Of a stretch of 8,489 bases of DNA, positions 1 through 6,326 are shown piece after piece. The translations under genes were made by a program, and so were the position numbers. Positions within the stretch are counted from its first letter, which is position 1. Each line of letters opens with the position of its first letter. Source of the stretch: Prevotella sp. GTDB lineage: Bacteria; Bacteroidota; Bacteroidia; Bacteroidales; Bacteroidaceae. The stretch covers positions 1 through 8,489 of the forward strand of contig JAFRZC010000072.1 of assembly GCA_017442765.1 (NCBI GenBank). Direction: 5' to 3'. The notes under the pieces were generated by a model, which did no database searches, was not told the origin of the DNA, and saw only the letters and a program-made list of their open reading frames with translations.

Positions 1-26
1 AAAAAAAAAAAAAAGGCTAAAATACA

Positions 27-54
27 ATTGTTTTTGTATCTTTGCAAAAACAAT
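27..54 (+). promoter_or_regulatory. Putative promoter -7 box inside a perfect 10-bp dyad
   Basis: TATCTTTG at 37-44 matches the Bacteroidota -7 consensus TAnnTTTG and lies about 70 bases before the start codon at 113. It is exactly the 8-bp spacer between ATTGTTTTTG (27-36) and its perfect reverse complement CAAAAACAAT (45-54). I see no TTTG-type -33 box at the usual distance; that place falls next to the poly-A run at 1-14. The promoter call rests on the -7 box alone. The dyad could be an operator; that is inference. Confidence 0.5.
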
Positions 55-112
55 AGGGGTTGCCGAAAACCTTATAGAGTAGGCATAATAAACATAAACA
101 AAACATTTTAAA

Positions 113-334
113 ATGAAAAAAGTTGTTTTAGCTATTGCCGTTGTTGCCACTGTTGCTCTCTTTGGCAGCTGCAAAAAGAACTGCGTCTGCGATGCCACCT
201 ACACCTATGCTGGTCAGACCGTCAACCTGACTTCTATGACCATTGAAGACCAGAAGAACTGCGACGATGTCGACGTTCCCGCAGCATGGTCAAGCTACGG
301 TGCATCTCTGAAGATGAGCTGCAAAGACGAATAA
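113..334 (+). CDS. Small cysteine-rich lipoprotein, function unknown
   Basis: A 73-residue exported protein. Residues 1-20 form a lipoprotein signal: basic start MKK, hydrophobic stretch VVLAIAVVATVALF, then lipobox FGSC with Cys20 as the lipidated residue. The mature part of about 53 residues holds four more cysteines (24, 26, 50, 70), enough for two disulfides, and includes the motif CKKNCVC next to the lipid anchor. The residues after Cys20 are Lys-Lys-Asn, not the acidic run linked to surface export in Bacteroidota, so it may stay in the periplasm; this is inference. The start is the only ATG ahead of a proper signal peptide and follows an A-rich leader without Shine-Dalgarno sequence. 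The gene appears to stand alone, with a -7 box upstream and a strong terminator 17 bases after its stop. I do not recognise the family beyond small Cys-rich Bacteroidota lipoproteins. Confidence 0.8.
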   Translation: MKKVVLAIAVVATVALFGSCKKNCVCDATYTYAGQTVNLTSMTIEDQKNCDDVDVPAAWSSYGASLKMSCKDE

Positions 335-350
335 TTGCAGACATTCAGAT

Positions 351-392
351 AACAAAAAAACGCCGCCCTGATGAGGGCGGCGTTTTTTTGTT
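351..392. terminator. Two-way Rho-independent terminator
   Basis: CGCCGCCCT (361-369) pairs perfectly with AGGGCGGCG (374-382) around the loop GATG. The pairing continues outward through A7 (354-360) with T7 (383-389) and then to 351/392, giving a 19-bp stem. It lies between convergent genes and serves the small lipoprotein gene on + and the propeller gene on -, whose stop codon at 391-393 overlaps the stem base. Confidence 0.95.
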
Positions 393-1842
393 ATTTCAGT
401 TTGAACAGCAGCTTTTTTTCGCCCTTGTCGGTGCGGATGAAGAGGGTGTAGTCCATCTTTGGCATCTTGCTTATGGTTATGCGCGCTCCATTGCGGTACT
501 GCGGCAGCTTACGCACGCTCGCCCCGTCGGGACCGACGAACTCCACTTCGGCCACAGGACTCTCCAGGGTTATGGTTATATAGCCTTGGTCAAGGAACGG
601 GTTGACCACGACGCGCTCCTTGGAGATTCCCTGCGCCACCATGCCCGACGAGGCCACGAAATCCTGATGGAACACAGCGCCGCCCACCTGCGTTAACTGG
701 CGGTTGGACGGCACGAAGGTACGCATTCCGTCGGAGGGTGTCAGCGTTAGCGTAGCCCCCAAGGCAACTTCCAGATAATAGTATCCGTCAGCGTCGGTGA
801 CTGCCTCCTGCTGGCCGCCGCTGACGGTGATGCCGGCAAGCGGCGCTCCACTGTCGTCGGTCACTCGCCCCATGACGGGATGGGCACTGAAGCAGGTCAA
901 TCCCTGCATGTTGCTGCCGAACCACTTGTTGCCCTGCCCGTCGACCATCACGCGACGGTGGATGTCGTTAGGAAGTACGGTCTCCTTAGGGCGGAAAACA
1001 TGCCAGCTGTCCTTGCCATCGAAAAGCGCCACCCCTTTGTCGGTGACCATCCAGATAGCCCCCGAGGGGTCGAACGCCAGGTCGTTGACCTGGTTGCAGG
1101 GCAGCGGGCTATTCTCGGCAGTGAAGACCGTCCATTCCTCACCCTCCACACGCACCAGTCCCCCCAGTGTACCGAGCCATTTCACGCTGTTCTTGTCGAT
1201 GATGATGGCAGGCACGATATTGTCGGGGAGCCGCGAATTGCGGGTGGTGAACGACCTCCAGCGGCGGTCGTCGTAGACCGAAAGGCCGTCGTTGGTGCCT
1301 ATCCACTTGCGGTTGGCGCGGTCGATGGCGACGCAGAGGATGAAGTCGCTGGACAGCTCCGAATTCTGCGATGTATACTTCTCCCAGTCCTGCCCGTCAT
1401 AGCGCACCAGTCCTCCAAGGGTCACACCTATCCATTTCACGTCGTTGTGGTCGATGGCAATCTTGGAGATGAACTTCATCTGCAGCTTCTTCATCTGCTC
1501 TTTATGTTCAGTCCATCGAGATCCGTCGAACTCGATTACTCCGTAGTCGTCGGTGCCTATCCACAGCATATTGTTGCCGTCAACGGTCAGGCAGTTGACA
1601 TACTGATCTTTGAGTTTCTCGTTGAACATCGAGAAATCCGTCCAGGTTTTGCCCGACAGCTTGGCCATGCCCAGCTCTGTACCGAACCACTTGTTCCCCT
1701 TCCTATCGTTGGCCATGGCGAGGACGGTGTTGCCGATCTCGGAGTTCTTTATAGTATAGCGCGTCCAGTTCTGGGCGAAGCAAATTGAAAATTCAAAATT
1801 GAAAATTGAAATTATAGCGGTAAAAAAAACGATTTTTTTCAT
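391..1842 (-). CDS. Secreted two-component-regulator-type beta-propeller protein with T9SS sorting domain
   Basis: A 483-residue exported protein. Residues 1-23 are a signal peptide (MKKIVFF...CFA). Seven blade-like repeats of the Reg_prop type follow, each with the core [IV]D..[GN]..KW[IF]GT..GL..[FY]DG, near residues 45-64, 87-107, 130-150, 173-192, 215-234, 257-276 and 300-319. Residues 322-397 resemble a carboxypeptidase-regulatory-like beta-sandwich (GRVTDDSGAPLAGITV, then VTDADGYYYLEV). Residues 408-483 resemble a T9SS type A sorting domain (VVNPF..., ending KKLLFKLK). In Bacteroides hybrid sensor kinases such propellers sense glycans, but here there is no Y_Y_Y domain, membrane helix or kinase, so the protein probably ends up outside the cell as a binding or scaffold module. 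It is last in the minus-strand run, 95 bases after the preceding gene, and that gap is mostly a TCTAGANNN array. The signal peptide is partly encoded by a 7-bp repeat and has a Glu in its hydrophobic core (residue 17). The ligand is unknown. Confidence 0.85.
   Translation of the reverse strand: MKKIVFFTAIISIFNFEFSICFAQNWTRYTIKNSEIGNTVLAMANDRKGNKWFGTELGMAKLSGKTWTDFSMFNEKLKDQYVNCLTVDGNNMLWIGTDDYGVIEFDGSRWTEHKEQMKKLQMKFISKIAIDHNDVKWIGVTLGGLVRYDGQDWEKYTSQNSELSSDFILCVAIDRANRKWIGTNDGLSVYDDRRWRSFTTRNSRLPDNIVPAIIIDKNSVKWLGTLGGLVRVEGEEWTVFTAENSPLPCNQVNDLAFDPSGAIWMVTDKGVALFDGKDSWHVFRPKETVLPNDIHRRVMVDGQGNKWFGSNMQGLTCFSAHPVMGRVTDDSGAPLAGITVSGGQQEAVTDADGYYYLEVALGATLTLTPSDGMRTFVPSNRQLTQVGGAVFHQDFVASSGMVAQGISKERVVVNPFLDQGYITITLESPVAEVEFVGPDGASVRKLPQYRNGARITISKMPKMDYTLFIRTDKGEKKLLFKLK
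1783..1813. repeat. 7-bp tandem repeat (AATTGAA) inside a signal-peptide coding region
   Basis: Four units in exact 7-bp steps: AATTGAA (1783-1789), AATTCAA (1790-1796), AATTGAA (1797-1803), AATTGAA (1804-1810), then a partial unit. On the coding (minus) strand it encodes about ISIFNFEFSI of the propeller protein's signal peptide. Seven is not a multiple of three, so a change in copy number would usually shift the frame of the whole gene. Confidence 0.85.
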
Positions 1843-1856
1843 AATGCTGTTTTTTT

Positions 1857-1937
1857 TCTAGACAGTCTAGACTGTCTAGATTCTCTAGAGTGTCTAGATT
1901 TTCTAGATTTTCTAGACGGTCTAGAGCTTCTAGTCTA
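1857..1937 (-). repeat. TCTAGANNN 9-bp periodic array (array 1)
   Basis: Eight perfect TCTAGA hexamers start at 1857, 1866, 1875, 1884, 1893, 1902, 1911 and 1920, exactly 9 bp apart. A variant TCTAGT at 1929 and a weak TCAAGT at 1938 keep the period. Plus-strand spacer triplets are cag, ctg, ttc, gtg, ttt, ttt, cgg, gct. Positions 1857-1880 form a perfect 24-bp palindrome. On the minus strand, the direction of transcription, the array begins with TAGACTAGA directly after the TGA of the upstream gene (1940-1938) and ends 14 bases before the ATG of the next (1842). I see no TAnnTTTG box in the gap, so it is probably transcribed as part of the run. Function unknown. Confidence 0.9.
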
Positions 1938-3212
1938 TCAAGTCTTGTGTTTTTCTTTCTTGGCAGCAGGAAAGAGTATATTATTCAGTATCAGCCTATA
2001 GCCTGGCGAGTTGGGATACAGCGACAGGTCTGTCGGCGGGTCGCCGACAAAGTGGCGGTAGTCCTCGGGGTCGTGACCGCCGAGGAAGGTCCACGTGCCT
2101 TTGCCGTATTCGCCGTGCAGGTAGCGCACCTCGTCGAGCTCCTTGTTCTCGCCCATTATCAAGGCACTGGTTTTCACCGTCGAACGACGGAACGCCGTAG
2201 TCTGGCCCATAAAGCCGTGAATGATGCGCGTGTGGTTCTGTGTCAGCATGGTGGGAATCCAGTCCCACTTGGCGGAGAAGTCGAAAAGGGTGAAAAAATC
2301 ATTCTTCTCGTTGACTTGCCGCTGACGCGTGCGATCATCGATGTCGATGGTCGAGATCTCATATTCCGACGGGTTAGTGCTGATGCGGAAATCCTTGAAG
2401 GCAAAGCACTTCGAATAGTCGAGCAGTTCCTGCGCGTTGGGCTGCATGGGGTCGCCGTCGAACATCACGTCGCAGATGTCCACATTCTCCGCCGCTAACG
2501 CCACATCGTAGCTGTCGGGTGCCGAGCACATGGCGAAGAGGAAGCCGCCGCCCATGACGAAGTCCCTTATTTTATGGGCGACAGCAAGTTTCAGCTGCGA
2601 CACTTTCTGGTATCCCAGCTTGTGGGCGCGAGCCTCCTGGTCGCGCACATCCTCTATGTACCATTGGGCGTTGCGGTAGTTGCCCCAGAACTTGCCATAC
2701 TGTCCAGTGAAGTCCTCGTGGTGCAGGCGCAGCCAGTCGTAGGTAGGCAACACTCCCGCCACGACCTCCTCGTCGTAGACCACGTCGTAGGGTATCTCGG
2801 CGTAGGTCATCACCAGCGTCACGGCGTCGTCCCACGGCAGCTTGCTCTTGGGCGAATAGACGGCTATCCGCGGGGCTTTCTGCAGCCGCACGGCATCCAT
2901 GTTGACCGACGGGTCGGCAATCTCGGAGAGTATCGCCGACGAGCGTCCGTCGGCGATGGTCTCGACGCTGACGCCGCGCAGCTTCGCCTGCCGCTCTATG
3001 GCGTCGGCATATTTCATCATGAAGGCTCCACCACGGTAGTTGAGCAGCCAGGTGACCTCCACTTCGCGCTCCAGTGCAAAGTAGGCTATACCATAGGCTT
3101 TCAAGTGGTTGCGTTGTGTCTCGTCCATAGGGATAAGCAGATAGGTTGCCCTCGCCTGTGGCATTGTGACAAGCAGAAGAAGGAAAAAGAGGGTAAAACA
3201 AAGTCGTTTCAT
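1938..3212 (-). CDS. Conserved exported Bacteroidota protein, often labelled 'asparagine synthetase B'; function unknown
   Basis: A 424-residue protein with a clear signal peptide (1-22: MKRL, hydrophobic stretch, cut near QARA). From memory of the family, it closely matches a conserved Bacteroides protein group of the same length, with landmarks LLNYRGGAFMMKY (56-68), SPKSKLPWDDAVTLVMTYAEIP (120-141), HHEDFTGQYGKFW (164-176), GGGFLFAMCSA (221-231) and GGHDPEDYRHFVGDPPTD (378-395). Databases usually call that group asparagine synthetase B. That label does not fit: true AsnB is cytosolic, needs a mature N-terminal Cys for glutamine hydrolysis and has an ATP pyrophosphatase domain with an SGGxDS motif, none of which is here. 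The glycine-rich turn before Cys229 and the late His380 suggest, weakly, a class I glutamine-amidotransferase-like fold. It lies 66 bases after the C10 protease gene, with a 9-bp-stem hairpin between them. There is no T9SS tail and no lipobox, so periplasm is the likely place. Confidence 0.85.
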   Translation of the reverse strand: MKRLCFTLFFLLLLVTMPQARATYLLIPMDETQRNHLKAYGIAYFALEREVEVTWLLNYRGGAFMMKYADAIERQAKLRGVSVETIADGRSSAILSEIADPSVNMDAVRLQKAPRIAVYSPKSKLPWDDAVTLVMTYAEIPYDVVYDEEVVAGVLPTYDWLRLHHEDFTGQYGKFWGNYRNAQWYIEDVRDQEARAHKLGYQKVSQLKLAVAHKIRDFVMGGGFLFAMCSAPDSYDVALAAENVDICDVMFDGDPMQPNAQELLDYSKCFAFKDFRISTNPSEYEISTIDIDDRTRQRQVNEKNDFFTLFDFSAKWDWIPTMLTQNHTRIIHGFMGQTTAFRRSTVKTSALIMGENKELDEVRYLHGEYGKGTWTFLGGHDPEDYRHFVGDPPTDLSLYPNSPGYRLILNNILFPAAKKEKHKT

Positions 3213-3215
3213 GGC

Positions 3216-3249
3216 AATAAAAGAGCGTGCAAGTCAATCCTGCACGCTC
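3216..3249 (-). terminator. Hairpin between the C10 protease gene and the next gene: terminator or attenuator
   Basis: GAGCGTGCA (3223-3231) and TGCACGCTC (3241-3249) form a perfect 9-bp stem with a 9-nt loop. Read on the minus strand it is followed by TTTTATT (3222-3216), a short U-rich tail. It ends only a few bases before the start codon at 3212, and no -7 box is visible between the genes. It may therefore be a leaky terminator or mRNA processing point that lowers the downstream genes relative to the protease, and not a full stop. Confidence 0.7.
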
Positions 3250-3278
3250 AATAACTGCGAATATCTTTTTTTATTGTG

Positions 3279-5270
3279 TCACTTCTTCACAAAACGTTTC
3301 ACACTGGTGCCTGTATCGGTGACTATACGCACAAAATAGTGACCGTTGGGAAGCCGCGAGATGTCTATGCTGCCGCGATCCGACGTAATTGTCTTGCGTC
3401 CCGAAAGGTCGACAATCTCAACACTCCGCAGACCTTCAGCACTGACATGAAGCACATTGTGAGCTGGATTGGGATACACTATCTCGTCGTAGCGCGAGGC
3501 TTCTTCGATGCCGACGAACTCGCATGGTTCGGCTATGGGGTGCGTACCGCCGTAGCGGTAAGCGTTGTTGACGTTGACGAGCTCCTGTCCGTGGCGGTTG
3601 TAGATGCGGTATCTGAAATAGCGGTCCACACCGTCGACGCCGTGCCACACCGCCCTGACGCCGCTTCCGGCCACGAGGTATTCCGCAGTGTCGCGGCTTC
3701 CCGTCACCAGACGTGCCGTACCGAAGATGTAGCCTTCATCCGACTCAATGGTCAGGCAGGCTCCGTTGTCCCAGCCGTCATGGTGGTTGCTGGTGTTCTC
3801 CATGACCACCGTCAGGGGACACATATTCTCCGCCCTGTAGCTCACCTGCACCACCTTGACACGCACACTCTCGCCACCCTGGGTGAGAACCACGAACGCC
3901 ACGCGCTCGCCATCCTCATCCATAGGTTCCACCTCGAGATGCAGCCAGCCGGCACGGCCGAAGTCGTCGAGCTCCACAGCGAGCCACTCCGCCGTGCTGC
4001 TTACCTGCAAGAGGCCGTTGTTCATCTCGTTGATGCCCGCCAGCAACGAATCCACACCACCCTCACCCATGAAGTTGAAGAGGGTGTCGCTTACCCGCAA
4101 CGCATAGTCGGGCACAGCGCCGGTGAGGCAGGCGTTCTGCATGTTGAAAGTGTAGGTGACGTTGCCGCCGACGCCGCCGACGCCCGGGCTGATGGAGTCG
4201 ACGGTGTAGTAGCCGTCGCCCACGCCGCTCCAGCCGAAGTTGAAGTGCATATACTGGCGTGCGTCGTATCCGTCGCAGACGAAGCCATGCCCCCCCTGGG
4301 TGGCGGCACCGGCATAGAGGATGGGGTGCCCCAGGTCGAGCTCGCCGACGAGCAGCGAGCGCCACGAATCGTTGCTGTAGCCATAATCCTTAAAGTGGAC
4401 ATCCATATCGCGGCTGTAGTGGAAGTAGTCCTTCAGCGCATTGTCCTGGCTGGCATAGCCCTCGACACCGACGAGTCCAAGGGCCGCGCTGCCGCCCTGA
4501 GCTGCGGTGCCATAGTCCATCTCAAGCCCCACGCCACAATGGTACATCAGCGTCGCCACAGCAAGGATTTTTTCCTGCGTGTCGTACTGCACGGCGCTGT
4601 CGGGCATGTTCGCCCAGTCGTAGAGTGTGTGGCCGAAGTCGGCACTCTCGGTGGTCCCCGTTCGGGGCGACACATAGCTGTGGTTTCCCGTGCCAAAGGC
4701 AGGATAGTTCCAGAACTTCAAAAATTGCGCCATAGCCGTGGCGGCGCATCCGGTGACCGTACCCGATGGGCATCGCCGGTCGAAGGGGTAGTCCTGGTCC
4801 CACCGCGTGGTGAGCAGCGGAGCCATGCCGTCGCCATCCTTGGCGCCATCTGAGATACCGGCCTCGAGGCGCTTCCATTCGGCGGCATCGCCCCCGTAGA
4901 CCGGCACAGGACTCTTCGCGGCACGGGCCTTCCATACCGCCATCACCTGCTCCTCGTATCCGCCGAGCCACCTGTGCAGTGCCGGAGACATGTCGGACGG
5001 GTCGAGGATGCCGGTAACCGAATAGGCCAGGATGGGCTTCACACAGTCGTCGGCAGCCACTATCACCCAGCCGCCCTGCGCATTGTCGAAAAGGTAGAGG
5101 CCGGCATAGTACCAGCCGTCACCGTGCAGCGTCAGCTCGACTGGAGCCTTGCTGCCGACGGTTTGCGACATGAAGTTGCGGGCCACAGCCGCGGCTCGCT
5201 GCGGCGTCACCGGCTCGGCGGCGACGGTCAAGGCCGCAAAAAAAACTAAAGAAAAAAACAACTGTTTCAT
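3279..5270 (-). CDS. C10 family (streptopain-type) cysteine protease with T9SS sorting domain
   Basis: A 663-residue secreted protease precursor. Order of parts: signal peptide (1-18, cut near TVAA/EP); a Spi-like propeptide (about 19-110, with GGWVIVAADD at 66-75, the usual C10 prodomain motif); the catalytic domain (about 150-370); a beta-rich BACON-like stretch (about 388-477); another beta region; and a T9SS type A tail (about 590-663: YPNPAHNVLHV, DLSGR, LPNGHYFVRI, ending KRFVKK). The catalytic dyad is visible: Cys175 in TGCAATAMAQFLKFWNYP, and His328 in GGHGFVCDGYD, followed by HFNFGWSGVGDGYY with the Trp347 that supports the active site. This matches SpeB, Prevotella interpain A and Porphyromonas PrtT in layout. 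It is expected to be exported by Sec, self-processed, and then delivered to the surface or medium by T9SS. Its ATG shares ATGA with the stop of the upstream lipoprotein gene, so the two are very likely translated in coupling. Confidence 0.95.
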   Translation of the reverse strand: MKQLFFSLVFFAALTVAAEPVTPQRAAAVARNFMSQTVGSKAPVELTLHGDGWYYAGLYLFDNAQGGWVIVAADDCVKPILAYSVTGILDPSDMSPALHRWLGGYEEQVMAVWKARAAKSPVPVYGGDAAEWKRLEAGISDGAKDGDGMAPLLTTRWDQDYPFDRRCPSGTVTGCAATAMAQFLKFWNYPAFGTGNHSYVSPRTGTTESADFGHTLYDWANMPDSAVQYDTQEKILAVATLMYHCGVGLEMDYGTAAQGGSAALGLVGVEGYASQDNALKDYFHYSRDMDVHFKDYGYSNDSWRSLLVGELDLGHPILYAGAATQGGHGFVCDGYDARQYMHFNFGWSGVGDGYYTVDSISPGVGGVGGNVTYTFNMQNACLTGAVPDYALRVSDTLFNFMGEGGVDSLLAGINEMNNGLLQVSSTAEWLAVELDDFGRAGWLHLEVEPMDEDGERVAFVVLTQGGESVRVKVVQVSYRAENMCPLTVVMENTSNHHDGWDNGACLTIESDEGYIFGTARLVTGSRDTAEYLVAGSGVRAVWHGVDGVDRYFRYRIYNRHGQELVNVNNAYRYGGTHPIAEPCEFVGIEEASRYDEIVYPNPAHNVLHVSAEGLRSVEIVDLSGRKTITSDRGSIDISRLPNGHYFVRIVTDTGTSVKRFVKK

Positions 5271-5836
5271 TGCACTTTAGTAAAAATCAGCACACCAGTA
5301 CCAAGCACTTGCACAATCTCGGGGTCTTCCTCGGCAAGGTTATATGTTATGGTCTCGTCGTCAGGATTATAAATAAGGTTGCTCGAATCGGTAACCATCT
5401 CGCCAGTCTCCTCATCCTCATATTCATATGTGATTATTATCGTATTGCCCCTGACAACGTAAGTGAAATTGTACGAGAAGTTCGCCTCTTGATTGGCAGC
5501 AGGCATGGAAGGCACCGTGATAAAAGCCTCTTGGAACATTTCTCCCTTCATCCCCGCCATGAAATCAAGCGAAGCATCGAGAGTAACATTCATTGTCACT
5601 CCCTGGTAGGTGAATATGTTCTCGACAGAGGATGTCCACGACGTGTTGACGAAGAAGGTGTCTACCTCGTCGGGGTCGGGGTCGGGGTCGGGGTTGGTGC
5701 CGGGGTCGGTGCCCGGGGTGCTACCCGTTGGCGTTTGGTTGGTGGGTTCTACAGGGTCGTCATCGCACGACGTGAACGAGAATGCCAAGGCCGAAGCCAT
5801 CATCAGCATCGCAAAAAATTTAATCGATTTTCTCAT
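5267..5836 (-). CDS. Lipocalin-like surface lipoprotein, possible partner or inhibitor of the C10 protease
   Basis: A 189-residue lipoprotein. Signal peptide 1-23 ends in lipobox FTSC, with Cys24 as lipidation site. Cys24 is followed by three Asp residues, resembling the acidic surface-export signals of Bacteroidota lipoproteins, so it is probably displayed outside. Residues about 27-57 form a Pro/Asp/Thr/Gly linker with a (DP)n core. Residues 60-189 are beta-rich and lipocalin-like: an early NTSWTS strand, FSYNFTYVVRGNTIIITYEYE in the middle, NLIYNPDDETITYN later, and LIFTKV at the end. I do not recognise a named family. It is first in the minus-strand run and overlaps the C10 protease start by 4 bp. 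C10 protease genes often sit beside inhibitor genes (spi with speB, bfi with bfp in B. fragilis), and those inhibitors are small beta-barrels, so an inhibitor or immunity role is an attractive inference. A surface anchor or an unrelated binding role remains possible. Confidence 0.8.
   Translation of the reverse strand: MRKSIKFFAMLMMASALAFSFTSCDDDPVEPTNQTPTGSTPGTDPGTNPDPDPDPDEVDTFFVNTSWTSSVENIFTYQGVTMNVTLDASLDFMAGMKGEMFQEAFITVPSMPAANQEANFSYNFTYVVRGNTIIITYEYEDEETGEMVTDSSNLIYNPDDETITYNLAEEDPEIVQVLGTGVLIFTKVQ
5671..5712. repeat. Hexamer CGGGGT repeat encoding an Asp-Pro linker
   Basis: CGGGGT occurs four times in a row (5671-5694), then once more at 5701-5706 with related hexamers around it. On the coding strand it gives the Asp-Pro run of the lipoprotein linker. 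Six-base units keep the frame, so the linker can lengthen or shorten without harm. Confidence 0.85.
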
Positions 5837-5881
5837 TTTGACAAATAGCGTTTAATGTTTTTTCTACAATTAATAAACGCA

Positions 5882-5889
5882 CAAAGGTA
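5882..5889 (-). promoter_or_regulatory. Putative -7 box for the lipoprotein-protease run
   Basis: On the minus strand 5889-5882 reads TACCTTTG, a perfect TAnnTTTG. It would start transcription about 40 bases before the lipoprotein ATG at 5836. A clear TTTG -33 box is not seen at the usual distance. The gap 5837-6101 holds this site, a + strand -7 box and AT-rich DNA; I see no gene in it. Confidence 0.5.
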
Positions 5890-6037
5890 CAAAAATCTTA
5901 CATGTTTAGAAAAATATTTTTTCTTAAAAAAAACAAAACTACTGCCAAACAACATATTACACAACAGCTATCACTCTCTTTTCGCAACATACAAACAGTG
6001 CAGACGAAAAAAATCTCCCATATCACAAAAAAAAACG

Positions 6038-6045
6038 TACTTTTG
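6038..6045 (+). promoter_or_regulatory. Putative -7 box for tRNA-Leu
   Basis: TACTTTTG matches TAnnTTTG and stands about 57 bases before the mature tRNA, giving a leader of about 50 nt to be trimmed. No good -33 box is seen upstream. Confidence 0.45.
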
Positions 6046-6101
6046 CAAACTCAAATTCACGGCATTTCGTGGGAAAAACAATGGAATTCGTGAAATAAAC
6101 A

Positions 6102-6183
6102 GCGGATATGGCGTAATTGGTAGCCGCGCTAGACTTAGGATCTAGTTCCTCACGGAGTGGGGGTTCGAGTCCCCCTATCCGCA
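6102..6183 (+). tRNA. tRNA-Leu (anticodon UAG, reads CUA and related CUN codons)
   Basis: A class II tRNA of 82 nt. The acceptor stem GCGGATA (6102-6108) pairs with TATCCGC (6176-6182), followed by discriminator A6183. The anticodon stem CTAGA (6129-6133) pairs with TCTAG (6141-6145) around loop CTTAGGA, placing anticodon TAG at 6136-6138. A long variable arm (CTCACGGAG region) and a GGGGG/CCCCC T stem with loop TTCGAGT are visible. The 3' CCA is not encoded and must be added after transcription. Confidence 0.97.
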
Positions 6184-6205
6184 CTTTCGTTGAAAGTTGA
6201 TAATT

Positions 6206-6236
6206 AGCTGGATGTTGAAAAACTTCCAGTTTTTTT
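6206..6236 (+). terminator. Probable Rho-independent terminator after tRNA-Leu
   Basis: AGCTGGA (6206-6212) pairs with TCCAGTT (6225-6231), with one G-U pair and a 12-nt loop, and runs straight into a T tract ending at 6236. It stands 22 bases after the tRNA and before the next promoter. The stem is modest, hence moderate confidence. Confidence 0.6.
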
Positions 6237-6247
6237 GCGTTTTTTCC

Positions 6248-6277
6248 TTTGCATTAGTATTTTTTTTTGTATTTTTG
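6248..6277 (+). promoter_or_regulatory. Bacteroidota-type promoter for parE
   Basis: TTTG (6248-6251), an 18-bp spacer and TATTTTTG (6270-6277) fit the Bacteroidota TTTG/TAnnTTTG promoter model well. Transcription would start near 6284, leaving a leader of about 60 nt before the ATG at 6347. Confidence 0.7.
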
Positions 6278-6326
6278 CTTTTTGGTACAAAAGTGTCATT
6301 TTACTTTTCTACCTGAAAAAGATTTA

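Noticed and set aside
1..14. Poly-A run at the window start as a poly(A) signal or insertion-element end
   Set aside because: It touches the window edge and has no flanking duplication or inverted repeat to judge; A-runs are common in gaps of this genome.
880..1788. Open frame on + (302 codons) opposite the propeller gene
   Set aside because: Antisense shadow without recognisable motifs, while the minus-strand frame shows seven clear repeats, a signal peptide and a sorting domain.
1857..1937. CRISPR-like array
   Set aside because: The unit is 9 bp with 3-bp spacers, far below CRISPR repeat and spacer sizes, and no cas gene is present.
1857..1937. Cloning scar or linker, because TCTAGA is the XbaI site
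   Set aside because: The triplets vary, a similar array lies elsewhere, and both sit in natural gaps between bacterial genes; a linker artefact would not give strict 9-bp spacing in two places.
3276..4853. Long open frame on + (525 codons) opposite the C10 protease gene
   Set aside because: It is antisense to a gene with clear catalytic motifs, has no recognisable domain and is a product of GC-rich codon use.
6129..6145. CTAGA and TCTAG in the tRNA-Leu as a relative of the TCTAGA arrays
   Set aside because: These are the two sides of the anticodon stem, needed for the tRNA, and do not follow the 9-bp period.
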